Positions 11,576 through 21,909 of a stretch of DNA of 64,000 nt are shown in pieces (position 1 is the stretch's first letter; each line of letters opens with the position of its first letter). A program made the position numbers and the translations under genes. The notes below the pieces were generated by a model. The model worked only from the letters and a program-made list of their open reading frames with translations. It did not search any database and was not told the origin of the DNA. Source of the stretch: an uncultured Pelagibacteraceae bacterium (lineage in GTDB: Bacteria; Pseudomonadota; Alphaproteobacteria; Pelagibacterales; Pelagibacteraceae); NCBI GenBank assembly GCA_902616675.1, contig CACMTV010000002.1, forward strand, positions 83,146 through 147,145, read 5' to 3'.

Positions 11576-12367
11576 TTATTTTTTTTTAAATTTTATTGAG
11601 CTCGGTTTATTGAAATTTACTTCCTTAACATTTCCTATTTCAGGCATAATGCCTAATCTTCGTGCTACTTCTTGATAACCCTCTATGATATTACCTAAGT
11701 CTTTTCTAAATCTGTCTTTATCAAGTTTTTTTTCAGTCTTTGAGTCCCAAAGCCTGCAAGTATCGGGACTAATTTCATCGGCGAGAACAATCTCGTTTTC
11801 ACCTTTATCTTTATTCCAAGCTTTTCCATATTCAATTTTGAAATCAACTAATTTAATTCCTATTCCTTTGAACAAACCAATTAGAATGTCATTTATTCTA
11901 AGAGTTATTTTATCTATTTTTTTTATTTCTTCTTTTGACGCCCAATCAAAGGTAAAAATATGTTCTTTAGAAACTATTGGATCCTGTAATTCATCATTCT
12001 TCAGACAGTACTCTAGTAGAGGTTTTTCTAAAACTGTTCCTTCAGGTATACCTAGCCTTTTTGTTAAAGATCCACTTGCCACATTCCGCACTATAAATTC
12101 AATAGGTATGATTTCTGCTCGTCTTATCAATTGCTCACGCATATTGAGCCTTTTTATAAAATGAGTTTTTATTCCACATTGAGCTAAACTTGATAAAAGA
12201 TACTCAGATATTCTATTATTCAGAACACCTTTTCCCTCTACTTTAGATTTTTTAAGATTGTTAAATGCTGTTGCATCGTCTTTAAAGTGTTGAACAACTA
12301 AATATTTATCATTAGTCGAATAAATAATTTTGGCTTTTCCTTCGTAAAGTTTTTTACCTTTGTTCAT
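11576..12367 (-). CDS. purC: Phosphoribosylaminoimidazole-succinocarboxamide synthase
   Basis: LYEGKAKIIYSTND, FKDDATAFN, VLADEISPDTCRLWD. Confidence 0.97.
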   Translation of the reverse strand: MNKGKKLYEGKAKIIYSTNDKYLVVQHFKDDATAFNNLKKSKVEGKGVLNNRISEYLLSSLAQCGIKTHFIKRLNMREQLIRRAEIIPIEFIVRNVASGSLTKRLGIPEGTVLEKPLLEYCLKNDELQDPIVSKEHIFTFDWASKEEIKKIDKITLRINDILIGLFKGIGIKLVDFKIEYGKAWNKDKGENEIVLADEISPDTCRLWDSKTEKKLDKDRFRKDLGNIIEGYQEVARRLGIMPEIGNVKEVNFNKPSSIKFKKK

Positions 12368-12373
12368 ATGAGA

Positions 12374-13669
12374 TTATTTTTTTAAAGCTCTGTTGAAAAT
12401 TATATTAATTTTTTTAGTATGGTAACCTAAATCAAACAATTTTTTTAATTTATTAACAGGTATTTTTTTAATAATTCTTTGATCTTTTGATAAATTTTCT
12501 AAAAAAGGAGTATTATTTTTCCATGTCTTCATGGCGTTTTTCTGAACTATTGTATAAGCTTCCTCTCGAGTGAAACCACAAGATGTAAGTTCTAATAGAA
12601 CTCTTTGGGAAAAAATTAAACCATTTGTTAAATTAAGATTTTTCTTCATATTCTTTGGGTAAATATTCAAATTTTTAATAACTTCATTTAATCTGGTTAA
12701 CGCAAAATCTAAAGCAATTGTTGAGTCGGGACCAATATTTCTTTCGACTGCTGAATGAGAAATATCTCTCTCATGCCATAACACTATGTTCTCAAGTGCT
12801 GGCAATACATTAGATCTTATCAATCTAGCTAGCCCGGTTAAATTTTCACTTAATATTGGATTTTTTTTATGCGGCATTGCTGATGAACCTTTTTGTTTAT
12901 TGCTAAAAAATTCCTCAACTTCTAAAACCTCTGTTCTTTGAAGATGTCTTATCTCAACAGCAAATCTTTCAACAGAACTTGCGATAATTCCTAAAGTAGA
13001 AAAAAATTGTGCGTGACGATCTCTAGGAATAACCTGAGTAGATATTGGTTCAACTCTTAATTTTAACTTTTTTGATACAAAACTCTCTATTTTTGGATCT
13101 ATATTGGCAAAGGTTCCAACAGCACCGGATATTGCGCATGTAGATATCTCATTTATAGAATTTAATAGTCTTTTTTTATTTCTTATAAATTCTTCATAAA
13201 ATGAAAGCATTTTTAACCCAAAAGTTATTGGTTCTGCATGAATACCATGACTTCTTCCAATACACACCGTGAATTTATATTTCTTAGCTTGTTTTTTTAT
13301 CGAAGATAAAAGCAAATCTAAGTCTTTTACTAAGACTTCGCCTGATTGTTTTAATTGTAAATTAAAACATGTATCTAAAACATCAGATGATGTCATGCCT
13401 TTATGAAGATATCTTGCCTCCTTACCAACTTTTTCAGTTATTGAAGTTAAAAAAGCAATAACATCATGTTTTACCTTTTTTTCTATTTCTAAAATTCTTT
13501 TAGGATTGATTTTTGCTTTTTTTTTAACTTTTTTTGAAACTCCTCTTGGAATAATCTTGTATTTTTCCATTGCTTCAGCCGAAGCTATTTCTATTTTAAG
13601 CCAAAGTGAGTATTTATTATAATCACTCCAAATGTTTTTTAATTCTTCTCTCGAATATCTCTCAATCAT
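12374..13669 (-). CDS. purB: Adenylosuccinate lyase
   Basis: GMTSSDVLDTCFNLQL, GRSHGIHAEPITFG, GSSAMPHKKNPILSENLTG. Confidence 0.97.
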   Translation of the reverse strand: MIERYSREELKNIWSDYNKYSLWLKIEIASAEAMEKYKIIPRGVSKKVKKKAKINPKRILEIEKKVKHDVIAFLTSITEKVGKEARYLHKGMTSSDVLDTCFNLQLKQSGEVLVKDLDLLLSSIKKQAKKYKFTVCIGRSHGIHAEPITFGLKMLSFYEEFIRNKKRLLNSINEISTCAISGAVGTFANIDPKIESFVSKKLKLRVEPISTQVIPRDRHAQFFSTLGIIASSVERFAVEIRHLQRTEVLEVEEFFSNKQKGSSAMPHKKNPILSENLTGLARLIRSNVLPALENIVLWHERDISHSAVERNIGPDSTIALDFALTRLNEVIKNLNIYPKNMKKNLNLTNGLIFSQRVLLELTSCGFTREEAYTIVQKNAMKTWKNNTPFLENLSKDQRIIKKIPVNKLKKLFDLGYHTKKINIIFNRALKK

Positions 13670-14430
13670 TATAAATTTGGAGGTAAATTTAAACCTTTTT
13701 TTGATAAAGTAAAAATTTCGTATCCTTCTTTAGTTACTCCAACAGTGTGTTCAAATTGTGCAGATAAAGATTTATCTTTAGTTACTGCGGTCCATCCGTC
13801 TTTTAAAGTTTTTGTCTCAAATTTTCCTGAGTTGATCATTGGCTCAACTGTAAATATCATTCCTTCTTTAAGTTCTTGACCAGAGTTCTTTTCACCATAA
13901 TGAAGAACATTCGGACTTTCGTGAAACTTTTTTCCTATTCCATGCCCGCAAAAATCTCTTACTACTGAAAAACCCTCTGCTTCAACACTTTTTTGAATTG
14001 TATAACCTATATTACCAATTTTTACGTTGGCCTTAATTGTTTCAATAGCTTTCATCATTGCAGTATAAGTTATTTTAATAAGTTTTTTGGCTTTTATAGA
14101 ACACTCCCCAACAATAAACATTCTACTAGTATCCCCATGCCACCCATCTTTAACAGCAGTAACATCAACATTAACTATATCACCATCATTTAAAATTTTT
14201 TCAGATGGGATACCGTGACAAACAACATGGTTTGTAGAAGTACAACATGATTTAGGAAAGCCTCTATAATATAATGGCGCAGAAAAAGCTTTGTGATCAT
14301 TAATAAATTGATAACACAATTTATCAATTTCAACGGTACTTATTCCTGGTTTGATAATATTATTCACTTCATCTAAAGCACCAGAGGCAATACTTCCAGC
14401 TAATTTTGTTTTTTCAAAACTTTCAATCAT
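13669..14430 (-). CDS. map: Methionine aminopeptidase type I
   Basis: CTSTNHVVCHGIPSEKILNDGDIVNVDVTAVKDGWHGDTSRMF, GHGIGKKFHESPNV, TVEPMIN. Confidence 0.97.
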   Translation of the reverse strand: MIESFEKTKLAGSIASGALDEVNNIIKPGISTVEIDKLCYQFINDHKAFSAPLYYRGFPKSCCTSTNHVVCHGIPSEKILNDGDIVNVDVTAVKDGWHGDTSRMFIVGECSIKAKKLIKITYTAMMKAIETIKANVKIGNIGYTIQKSVEAEGFSVVRDFCGHGIGKKFHESPNVLHYGEKNSGQELKEGMIFTVEPMINSGKFETKTLKDGWTAVTKDKSLSAQFEHTVGVTKEGYEIFTLSKKGLNLPPNL

Positions 14431-15122
14431 TTTATAAAATTTATTTTATTATTTATTATTATTCCTTTTGATAAAAATTTACAATCATAGCAAATAACTT
14501 TTAATTTATTTTTTAAAGCAAATGTTAATAATTTTTTATATTTTGGGTCAATGTCATCAGCAATTTTAAATTTTTTACAATCCTCTCGTTGAATTATAAA
14601 AGCAAGATAAATATCAAATCCTCTTTTTTTTGCTTCTAATAATTCATTAATGTGTTTTAGACCCCTCTCTGTCACGGCATCAGGAAATTCAGCAATATTT
14701 TTAAATCTTGATAGAGTTACATTCTTTACCTCTATAAAGGTCCCTTTGCCACTATTCTTAATAAAAAAATCAAATCTCGTATTCGTATTAAATTTTTTTT
14801 CTTTAAATAATACATCAGTTTTTTTTATATTGATTATTTTTCCATTTAACAAAGCTTCGTAAAATATTTTATTCGTTAAATGAGTATTGATTCCAACTTT
14901 TTTTCCATCTACTTCTATTATTTGTAGAGTGTATTTTAATTTTCTTGTACTATCATTTGTTTCTGTAAACCAAACTTTATTACCATTTTTTAAAAGACCC
15001 ATCATTGAGCCTGTATTAGGACAATGTGCGGTAATAACTTTATTTTGTACTTTTATATCAACAAAAAATCTTTTATATCTTTTAATTAATACACCTGATA
15101 TTAATTTATTTTCAAAAATCAT
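14427..15122 (-). CDS. sfsA: Sugar fermentation stimulation protein SfsA
   Basis: GVLIKRYKRFFVDIK, AHCPNTGSMMGLL, FPDAVTERGLKHINELLEAKKRGFD. Confidence 0.93.
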   Translation of the reverse strand: MIFENKLISGVLIKRYKRFFVDIKVQNKVITAHCPNTGSMMGLLKNGNKVWFTETNDSTRKLKYTLQIIEVDGKKVGINTHLTNKIFYEALLNGKIINIKKTDVLFKEKKFNTNTRFDFFIKNSGKGTFIEVKNVTLSRFKNIAEFPDAVTERGLKHINELLEAKKRGFDIYLAFIIQREDCKKFKIADDIDPKYKKLLTFALKNKLKVICYDCKFLSKGIIINNKINFIK

Positions 15123-15137
15123 ATTTTTTTTTTTACT

Positions 15138-15893
15138 ATGAAGAAAAATTTTAAAAAAGTAAATGCAGCTATTATAGTTATTGGTAATGAAATTTTATCA
15201 GGTAGAACCCAAGATTTAAATGTATCATTCTTATCGAAATGGTTAAATGAGAAAAATGGCATAACCGTTGATGAGGTGAGAGTTATTCCAGATGTAGAAA
15301 AAACGATAATTAAAACTACAAACGAATTGAGAAAAAAGTTTAATTATATATTCACAACAGGTGGAATAGGCCCAACCCATGATGATATTACTGCTAAATC
15401 AATTTCAAAAGTATTCAAAGTAAAATACGAGTATCACCCCGAAGCATTTAAAATATTGAAAAAATATTATGGTCAAAATAATTTTAATGATGGTAGAAAA
15501 AAAATGAGCAAAATGCCCAAAGGATCAAATCTTATCTACAATCCATCTAGCGCGGCACCGGGATTTAAAATTAAAAACGTTTTTTGCCTACCAGGTGTCC
15601 CGTTAATTTTAAAATCAATGATACATAATTGTTCTAAGTATTTAAATAAAGGCTCAAAAGTTTTTAGCGACTCTATCAATTTAGTAACAGTTGAAAGTAA
15701 TATTTCTAGAGAATTAGAAAAAATTCAGAAGAAATTTAAAAACGATATTGATATTGGAAGCTATCCTTTTTTTAGGCTTGGAAGAGTTGGTGTATCAATA
15801 GTTTTAAGGTCTCAAAATAAACATAAAATTAATTTATGTAAGAAAGAAATTTTAAAAAATATTGTAAAAAAGAAAAAGATTAAAAAAGTATGA
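15138..15893 (+). CDS. Molybdopterin-binding / CinA N-terminal-domain protein
   Basis: AAIIVIGNEILSGRTQDLN, FTTGGIGPTHDDITAKSISKVF, FCLPGVPLI. Confidence 0.88.
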   Translation: MKKNFKKVNAAIIVIGNEILSGRTQDLNVSFLSKWLNEKNGITVDEVRVIPDVEKTIIKTTNELRKKFNYIFTTGGIGPTHDDITAKSISKVFKVKYEYHPEAFKILKKYYGQNNFNDGRKKMSKMPKGSNLIYNPSSAAPGFKIKNVFCLPGVPLILKSMIHNCSKYLNKGSKVFSDSINLVTVESNISRELEKIQKKFKNDIDIGSYPFFRLGRVGVSIVLRSQNKHKINLCKKEILKNIVKKKKIKKV

Positions 15894-16780
15894 AAATTTA
15901 TGACTGTTTCATGTTTTATGATGAAGATTTAATAGCTGAACTTCGTTTTAATATCCTAAATCAATACATTAACGAGTTTATAGTAGTCGAGAGCAAATAT
16001 ACCCATAGTGGCGAAAAAAGAGAATTGTTATTCAATATAAACAAATACCCTAATTTTAAAAATAAAATAAATTATATAGTTCTTGAAAATGAACCAGACA
16101 ATTTAGAAAAAGTTTATGATGATGACACAGAAGATAAAAAAAATTCAAAATATATTATGAATGCTCTAAAAAGAGAAAACTATCACAGAAATGAAATATC
16201 TAAAGGACTCACTAAAGCAAGTTCAGAGGATTTAATACTTATTTCGGATGTTGATGAAATTCCAAACTTATCAAAATTAGATATCAACAAAATAAATAAT
16301 GAAATAATTTTATTTAAACAAAATTTCTACTATTATAAACTTAATCTTAAACTTGAAGATATGCCATGGTACGGTACAAAGGCTTGTAAATTTAAAATTT
16401 TGAAGTCTCCACAATGGTTAAGAAATATTAAAGATAAAAAATATCCTTTTTGGAGAGTTGATGTTTTATTTTCTGATAAAAAGTATTTAAACATAAAGCA
16501 TATTGAGGATGGAGGATGGCACTTTTCTAATATGAAAACTCCTGCAGATATTGAAAAAAAAATGAGAACATATCTTCATCATAGAGAATATGACATTAAC
16601 CCCCTAGGTAAAAAAAAAATTGAAGAAATAATGAAGAGTAAAAAATCAATTTATAACTTGAGAGCTGATATGAAAACCGAAAAATTTGATGGAACTCAAA
16701 ATCTAAAGCCAACAGATGGCAGCGAACTTCCAGATTTTATAAAGGCAAATATTAAAAAATATTCCAATTGGATTGAATAA
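15890..16780 (+). CDS. Glycosyltransferase family 17-like protein
   Basis: MKIYDCFMFYDEDLIAELRFNILNQYINEFIVVESKYTHSGEKREL, DVDEIPN, DGGWHFSNMKTPADIEKKMRTYLHHREY. Confidence 0.82.
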   Translation: MKIYDCFMFYDEDLIAELRFNILNQYINEFIVVESKYTHSGEKRELLFNINKYPNFKNKINYIVLENEPDNLEKVYDDDTEDKKNSKYIMNALKRENYHRNEISKGLTKASSEDLILISDVDEIPNLSKLDINKINNEIILFKQNFYYYKLNLKLEDMPWYGTKACKFKILKSPQWLRNIKDKKYPFWRVDVLFSDKKYLNIKHIEDGGWHFSNMKTPADIEKKMRTYLHHREYDINPLGKKKIEEIMKSKKSIYNLRADMKTEKFDGTQNLKPTDGSELPDFIKANIKKYSNWIE

Positions 16781-17692
16781 ATGAATAAAAAAACAATTGT
16801 TACACTAGCAGATTCAAATTACTTTTCTTTACTTGAAGAATTAATTCATTCAATTAGAAAATTTAAAGAAAGCGAGAGTGTTAATATTTGTGTACTGGAT
16901 GCAGGCTTAACATCTGAGCAAATTGAAAAAATAAGCAGCTCAGTTGATGATATAAAAAAAGCTGAGTGGGACATTCAAATACCTTTCCATAAAAAAAAGA
17001 AGGAATGGCTGAAAAGTCAAATATCCAGAGCTTTTCTTCCAAAGTATTTTCCTAATTATGAGAAATATTTATGGATAGATTGCGATGCTTGGGTAAATTC
17101 ATGGAGCTGTATTGAAAATTATTTTAAAGCATGTGAAAATAATAAATTAGGGATTACTCAATCTATCGGTCCAGGGTACCGAAGTTTAGCAAAAGTAAAT
17201 TGGATATTTGGGAAAATTGCGGCAATTAAAACCCAAAATTATAAACATGCAAAAATGTCGGGAGTTTCTGAAGATCATGCAAGAAAATTAGCATTCGCGC
17301 CTCATTTAAATATTGGAGTTTTTTCTTTAATGAAAAATTCTCCATGCTGGGAAACTTGGCAAAAAAATTTAAATAAAGTTTTGTTAAAAGGTAGAATATT
17401 TGGTTCTGAAGGTTTAGCAATAAATATGGCAGTATATTTAGATAATGTGCCGACCGAGTTTTTACCCATAAATCATAACTGGATAACAAGTCATCTACTT
17501 CCGATTTATGATGAAAAGAATAATACATTCAGGGAGCCAAATATTCCTAATAATGAGATAGGTATAATTCATTTAGCGGCAGGAATGTGGAAAAATGGGG
17601 TAGATATGAGAGTTGATAAAAATATTAAGGTAAATATAAAGTCATTAGAGGGAAAAATTTTAGAAAAAAGTTTAAGAAATTTAATTAAATAA
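16781..17692 (+). CDS. Putative GT8-like glycosyltransferase
   Basis: IVTLADSNYFSLLEELIHSIRKF, LWIDCDAWVN DxD motif, IIHLAAGMWKNG. Confidence 0.6.
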   Translation: MNKKTIVTLADSNYFSLLEELIHSIRKFKESESVNICVLDAGLTSEQIEKISSSVDDIKKAEWDIQIPFHKKKKEWLKSQISRAFLPKYFPNYEKYLWIDCDAWVNSWSCIENYFKACENNKLGITQSIGPGYRSLAKVNWIFGKIAAIKTQNYKHAKMSGVSEDHARKLAFAPHLNIGVFSLMKNSPCWETWQKNLNKVLLKGRIFGSEGLAINMAVYLDNVPTEFLPINHNWITSHLLPIYDEKNNTFREPNIPNNEIGIIHLAAGMWKNGVDMRVDKNIKVNIKSLEGKILEKSLRNLIK

Positions 17693-17695
17693 AAT

Positions 17696-18538
17696 ATGAA
17701 ACTCTGTAGAATAGGTGAAATAGGCAAAGAAAAACCAGCCATTATAGATAAAGATGGTTCATATAAAGATCTATCAAACGTTATATCCGATCTTAATCCT
17801 GACAACTTAAACTTTGAAACTATTGAAAAGATAAAAAAATTAAATATTAAAGATTTACCAACTCTTGATTCTGGATCTAGAATAGGAGCTTGTGTTAAAA
17901 ATCCTTCAAAATTTTTGGGAATTGGCTTGAACTTTAAAGACCATGCAACGGAACAAAATTTACCCATTCCTAAAGAACCAATTATATTTTCAAAATTTAC
18001 TAATTGTATCGTCGGACCAAATGATAATATAGAAGTTCCAAAAAACTCAAACCATACAGACTGGGAAGTTGAAATTGGTTTTGTGATGGGAAAAAAAGCA
18101 AAATATGTGGAAGAAAAAAATGCCCTCGATTATGTTCTTGGTTTTTTTCTAGTTACAGATGTAAGTGAAAGAGAATTTCAAAAAAATAAAGGTCTTACTT
18201 GGGATAAAGGAAAAGGTTTTGACACCTTTGGGCCAATAGGACCATATATTCTAACAAAAGATGAAGTGAAAGATTACAATAACCTTAATATGTTTTTAGA
18301 TGTGAATGGTGAGAGAATGCAAACTGGAAACACTAAAGATATGATATTTAATATAGAACAACTCGTTTCTTACATGAGTCACTGCATGACTTTGTACCCA
18401 GGAGACATCTGCTGTACCGGAACTCCTAATGGCGTCGGGGAAAATATGAAACCACCTAAATTTTTAAAAGGTGGAGAAGAATTAATTCTCGGTATTGATA
18501 AGTTAGGAAAGCAAAAACACAGAGTTGTAAAAGGTTAA
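17696..18538 (+). CDS. Fumarylacetoacetate hydrolase-family protein
   Basis: FLGIGLNFKDHATEQNLPIPKEPIIFSKFTNCIVGPND, DWEVEIGFVMGK, GDICCTGTPNGVG. Confidence 0.92.
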   Translation: MKLCRIGEIGKEKPAIIDKDGSYKDLSNVISDLNPDNLNFETIEKIKKLNIKDLPTLDSGSRIGACVKNPSKFLGIGLNFKDHATEQNLPIPKEPIIFSKFTNCIVGPNDNIEVPKNSNHTDWEVEIGFVMGKKAKYVEEKNALDYVLGFFLVTDVSEREFQKNKGLTWDKGKGFDTFGPIGPYILTKDEVKDYNNLNMFLDVNGERMQTGNTKDMIFNIEQLVSYMSHCMTLYPGDICCTGTPNGVGENMKPPKFLKGGEELILGIDKLGKQKHRVVKG

Positions 18539-18570
18539 AACTTAGCTTAAATATGTTAATTAAAAATAAT

Positions 18571-18656
18571 GCCCTCGTGGTGAAATTGGTAGACACAAAG
18601 GACTTAAAATCCTTGCCCTTTTGGGAGTGCCAGTTCGAGTCTGGCCGAGGGCACCA
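18571..18656 (+). tRNA. tRNA-Leu (UAA), CCA encoded
   Basis: Acceptor GCCCTCG/CGAGGGC, anticodon arm GGACTTAAAATCC, long variable arm, T-arm CAGTTCGAGTCTG, encoded CCA. Confidence 0.96.
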
Positions 18657-18661
18657 CTCAT

Positions 18662-19438
18662 ATGAATAAATTACATTTTATTTTTGATAAAAATAAGAAA
18701 TCTCAAAACTTTAAGAAAAAACTTTCAAAAAAGTTTAAAAACTATTCTCCACTAAAATCTTCCGTCATTGTAGTTTTTGGTGGTGACGGATTTATGTTAA
18801 AGAATTTAAAAAAATATTACAAATTTAATAGGCCTTTTTACGGAGTTAATTGTGGTTCTTACGGATTTTTGATGAATAATTCAAACATAAATCATTTAGA
18901 GCGGAAAATATCAAAATCTAAAAAAACAGTTATAAATAGTTTGTCAGTTAATTGTTCCTACGGTAATGGTTTAAAAAAAAAATTAATTGCTATAAATGAA
19001 ATCTCAATTTTAAGACAAAGTAAACAAACTGCTTCTTTAAATATTACTGTTGGAAAAAAACAAGTTATTAAAAACCTTATAGGTGACGGCGTTCTAGTGT
19101 CGACACCAGCCGGAAGTACAGCCTATAATTTATCAGTACATGGGCCAATTTTATCTCTAAACTCTGGAAAGTTAGCAATAACACCTATTAGCCCATTTAG
19201 GCCGAGAAGATGGAAAGGAAAAATCATTTCAAACAAATCTATTGTTAAAATTAAAAATTTAAATTCAAAAAAAAGACCTATAGCAGCGGTAGCCGACAAC
19301 ATAGAACTAAGAAATGTAAAAAGTCTCACTATAAAACGAAATACAAAAATCAAAATAAGATTGTTATTTGATAGCAACAGGAGTTTAGTAAAAAGAATTA
19401 GAAGTGAAATAAAAAGACAAAAAAGTGCCAAAAGATAA
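18662..19438 (+). CDS. nadK: NAD kinase
   Basis: VVFGGDGFML, YGVNCGSYGFLMN, GDGVLVSTPAGSTAYNLSVHGPIL. Confidence 0.94.
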   Translation: MNKLHFIFDKNKKSQNFKKKLSKKFKNYSPLKSSVIVVFGGDGFMLKNLKKYYKFNRPFYGVNCGSYGFLMNNSNINHLERKISKSKKTVINSLSVNCSYGNGLKKKLIAINEISILRQSKQTASLNITVGKKQVIKNLIGDGVLVSTPAGSTAYNLSVHGPILSLNSGKLAITPISPFRPRRWKGKIISNKSIVKIKNLNSKKRPIAAVADNIELRNVKSLTIKRNTKIKIRLLFDSNRSLVKRIRSEIKRQKSAKR

Positions 19439-19447
19439 AAAATTTAA

Positions 19448-20860
19448 ATGAATTACAAAGCTATTTTATTTTATTTAGGTCTTTTCATTTTTCCCTTATC
19501 AGGACTTTCATTTTTAAACATACTTTATTCAACTTATTTTGATTACTTTTTAAGTATAGAGTCTTATACTATTACTTTTTTTCTTACTTTAGTGACCGGA
19601 ATATTTTTTTACTATTATGGAAAAACTTCTGTAAAAAAAATTAGTTTTTATGAGCAATTAATATTAATTATTTTAGTATATTTTTTTTCATCTTTTTTTA
19701 TTTCTCTGCCATATTATTTAAGTAATTATCAAATTACATTCGTAGACTCAATTTTCGAAAGTATCTCTGGCCTTACTTCAACTGGTTTTTCAATTTTTGA
19801 AAATATCAAGTATTTAGATCCTACATTAATCTTATGGAGATCATCTTCACAATGGATTGGTGGTTTGTACTTTCTAATTTTTTTGATAATTATTTTCTCA
19901 AACAATCAATACAATTTTAGATTAAATCATTTAGTGCATACTGGCAACATGGGATCTTTTTCAAAATCAAATACTAAAAACATTATATTTCAAATATTCA
20001 TTGTTTATTCGTTATTAACATTTTTAATTTTTATTATACTTAATATTGGTAGTGTGAGACTATTTAATTCTTTAAATCTTTCAATGTCAATAATTTCAAA
20101 TGGAGGGTTTTTACCAGCAAATACTTTAAATCAAATTTTTCTTAAAGAAAATCATTATATTCTTGCGATTGTTCTTCTCATACCAACTTTAAATATTTTT
20201 TTTCTTTTTAATTCTTACAGCAAGCAAAAAATTATTAGCAATCATCAAGAAGATATATTTTTAATAGTTTTTATATCAGTTTTGTCACTTTTAATGTTTT
20301 ATTCTTTTAACGATATTGGAATAAGTGAAATTATAATTAACATTATTTCAAGTATAAGTAATTCAGGAATATCTTTTACAAAATCAATTGATGGATCTAT
20401 TATCTTCATATTGTTATGTGCAATGGGAGGAACTTTAATTTCCAATTCTTCGGGTATTAAATTTATAAGGATTTACATATTAGTTAAGACCGCAGCAGCA
20501 GAAATAATTAAACTTGTGAGACCAAATAACATTTTTAATAATACTATTTTCTACTCACAAAAAAAAATTGATAATCAAACAATAAATTTATCTTTTTTAA
20601 TATTTATATCTTTTTTCATAGGAATTTTTATCTTATCGAGCATATTAATTTTTGATAATATAAGTTTTGAAAATTCATTTAAGCTATCTATTCTTACACT
20701 GACAAATACAACTAATTCTTCATTATACGGTGTCAGTGATACCAATTTTTCTAATCTTTTAACTAGTACAAAATTATTTTTAATAATATTTATGATAATC
20801 GGAAAAATTGAGTTAATATCTGTATTGATATTAATCAAGAAACTTTTAATTAAAGAATAA
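19448..20860 (+). CDS. trkH: TrkH-family potassium uptake membrane subunit
   Basis: Polytopic; ESISGLTSTGFSIFENIKYLDPTLILWRSSSQWIGG pore-loop signature. Confidence 0.83.
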   Translation: MNYKAILFYLGLFIFPLSGLSFLNILYSTYFDYFLSIESYTITFFLTLVTGIFFYYYGKTSVKKISFYEQLILIILVYFFSSFFISLPYYLSNYQITFVDSIFESISGLTSTGFSIFENIKYLDPTLILWRSSSQWIGGLYFLIFLIIIFSNNQYNFRLNHLVHTGNMGSFSKSNTKNIIFQIFIVYSLLTFLIFIILNIGSVRLFNSLNLSMSIISNGGFLPANTLNQIFLKENHYILAIVLLIPTLNIFFLFNSYSKQKIISNHQEDIFLIVFISVLSLLMFYSFNDIGISEIIINIISSISNSGISFTKSIDGSIIFILLCAMGGTLISNSSGIKFIRIYILVKTAAAEIIKLVRPNNIFNNTIFYSQKKIDNQTINLSFLIFISFFIGIFILSSILIFDNISFENSFKLSILTLTNTTNSSLYGVSDTNFSNLLTSTKLFLIIFMIIGKIELISVLILIKKLLIKE

Positions 20861-20862
20861 AC

Positions 20863-21909
20863 ATGTCAAAGATTGCTATTATTGGTGCTGGCGCAATGGG
20901 TTCAGCTTTTACGTTACCTTGTATAGAAAATAAACATGAAGTTTACATCGTGGGGACACATCTAGAAAATGATTTTATAGATAATTTAAAAAATAATGAC
21001 AATTTTCACCCAGGGTTAAACGTAAAAATTGATGCAAAAGTTAAAATACATAAGTTCGAAAATTTAAAAGAATTATTAAATACTAGTGTTGATTTGATTG
21101 TTTTAGGAATAAGTTCAAAAGGGATAGAGTGGGTTTCTGAGCAACTCAGTAAAATTTATGAGAATAAAAAAATTCCTAATTTATTAATGCTGACAAAAGG
21201 TTTGAGTATTTACAATAACGATTATGAATTATTAGTTGATAAACTTAAAAGGTTATTAGCTAATAAGGGAATTAATGAAATTAACATATCCGCTGTAGGT
21301 GGGCCTTGTCTTGCCTCAGGATTAGCAAATAGAGTTCATAGCAGTGTTGTTATAGCTAATAAAGATTTAGAAACAGCAAAAAAAATAGCTGATATGTTAA
21401 ACACAAGTTATTACCATACTTCATTTTCTGACGATTTAAATGGTGTTGAAGTTTCAGCTGCAATAAAAAATATATTTTCTATGGCAGTTGGAGCTGCTAA
21501 AGGTTTATGCAGCAAAGATATTTCAAAAGATTTAAGAGAAAAAAATTATTTGAATACATCTTCAGCTTTAATAAAACAATCGATATATGAAATGGAAATA
21601 TTTGTTGAACACTTAGGAGGAAAAAAAGAGACAGTTAAAGGTTTAGCGGGTTTAGGTGATTTATATGTTAGTTCAGGTGGAGGAAGAAATGCAAAAATGG
21701 GAGCTTACATTGGCAATGGATTAACTTTTTCAGAAGCAAAAAAAACAAAAATGGAAAAGGTAACAGTAGAAGGTGCTGATTTAGCAAAAGAAATTGCCAA
21801 AAAAGTAAATGAAGATTTTGATAATAAAAAATTACCTTTAATGTTAGCTATGATAAATGCAATAGTAAAAGATAAAAAACTCGAACTAAATTGGGAAGCT
21901 TTTAGATAA
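20863..21909 (+). CDS. gpsA: Glycerol-3-phosphate dehydrogenase, NAD(P)-dependent (GpsA family)
   Basis: IAIIGAGAMGSAFTLPCIENKHEV Rossmann motif, EVSAAIKNIFSMAVGAAKGL, LAGLGDLYVSSGGGRN. Confidence 0.88.
   Translation: MSKIAIIGAGAMGSAFTLPCIENKHEVYIVGTHLENDFIDNLKNNDNFHPGLNVKIDAKVKIHKFENLKELLNTSVDLIVLGISSKGIEWVSEQLSKIYENKKIPNLLMLTKGLSIYNNDYELLVDKLKRLLANKGINEINISAVGGPCLASGLANRVHSSVVIANKDLETAKKIADMLNTSYYHTSFSDDLNGVEVSAAIKNIFSMAVGAAKGLCSKDISKDLREKNYLNTSSALIKQSIYEMEIFVEHLGGKKETVKGLAGLGDLYVSSGGGRNAKMGAYIGNGLTFSEAKKTKMEKVTVEGADLAKEIAKKVNEDFDNKKLPLMLAMINAIVKDKKLELNWEAFR

Noticed and set aside
11685-12164. 159-aa plus-strand ORF opposite purC
   Set aside because: Longest of the antisense shadows but purC is unambiguous and no motif supports the opposite frame.
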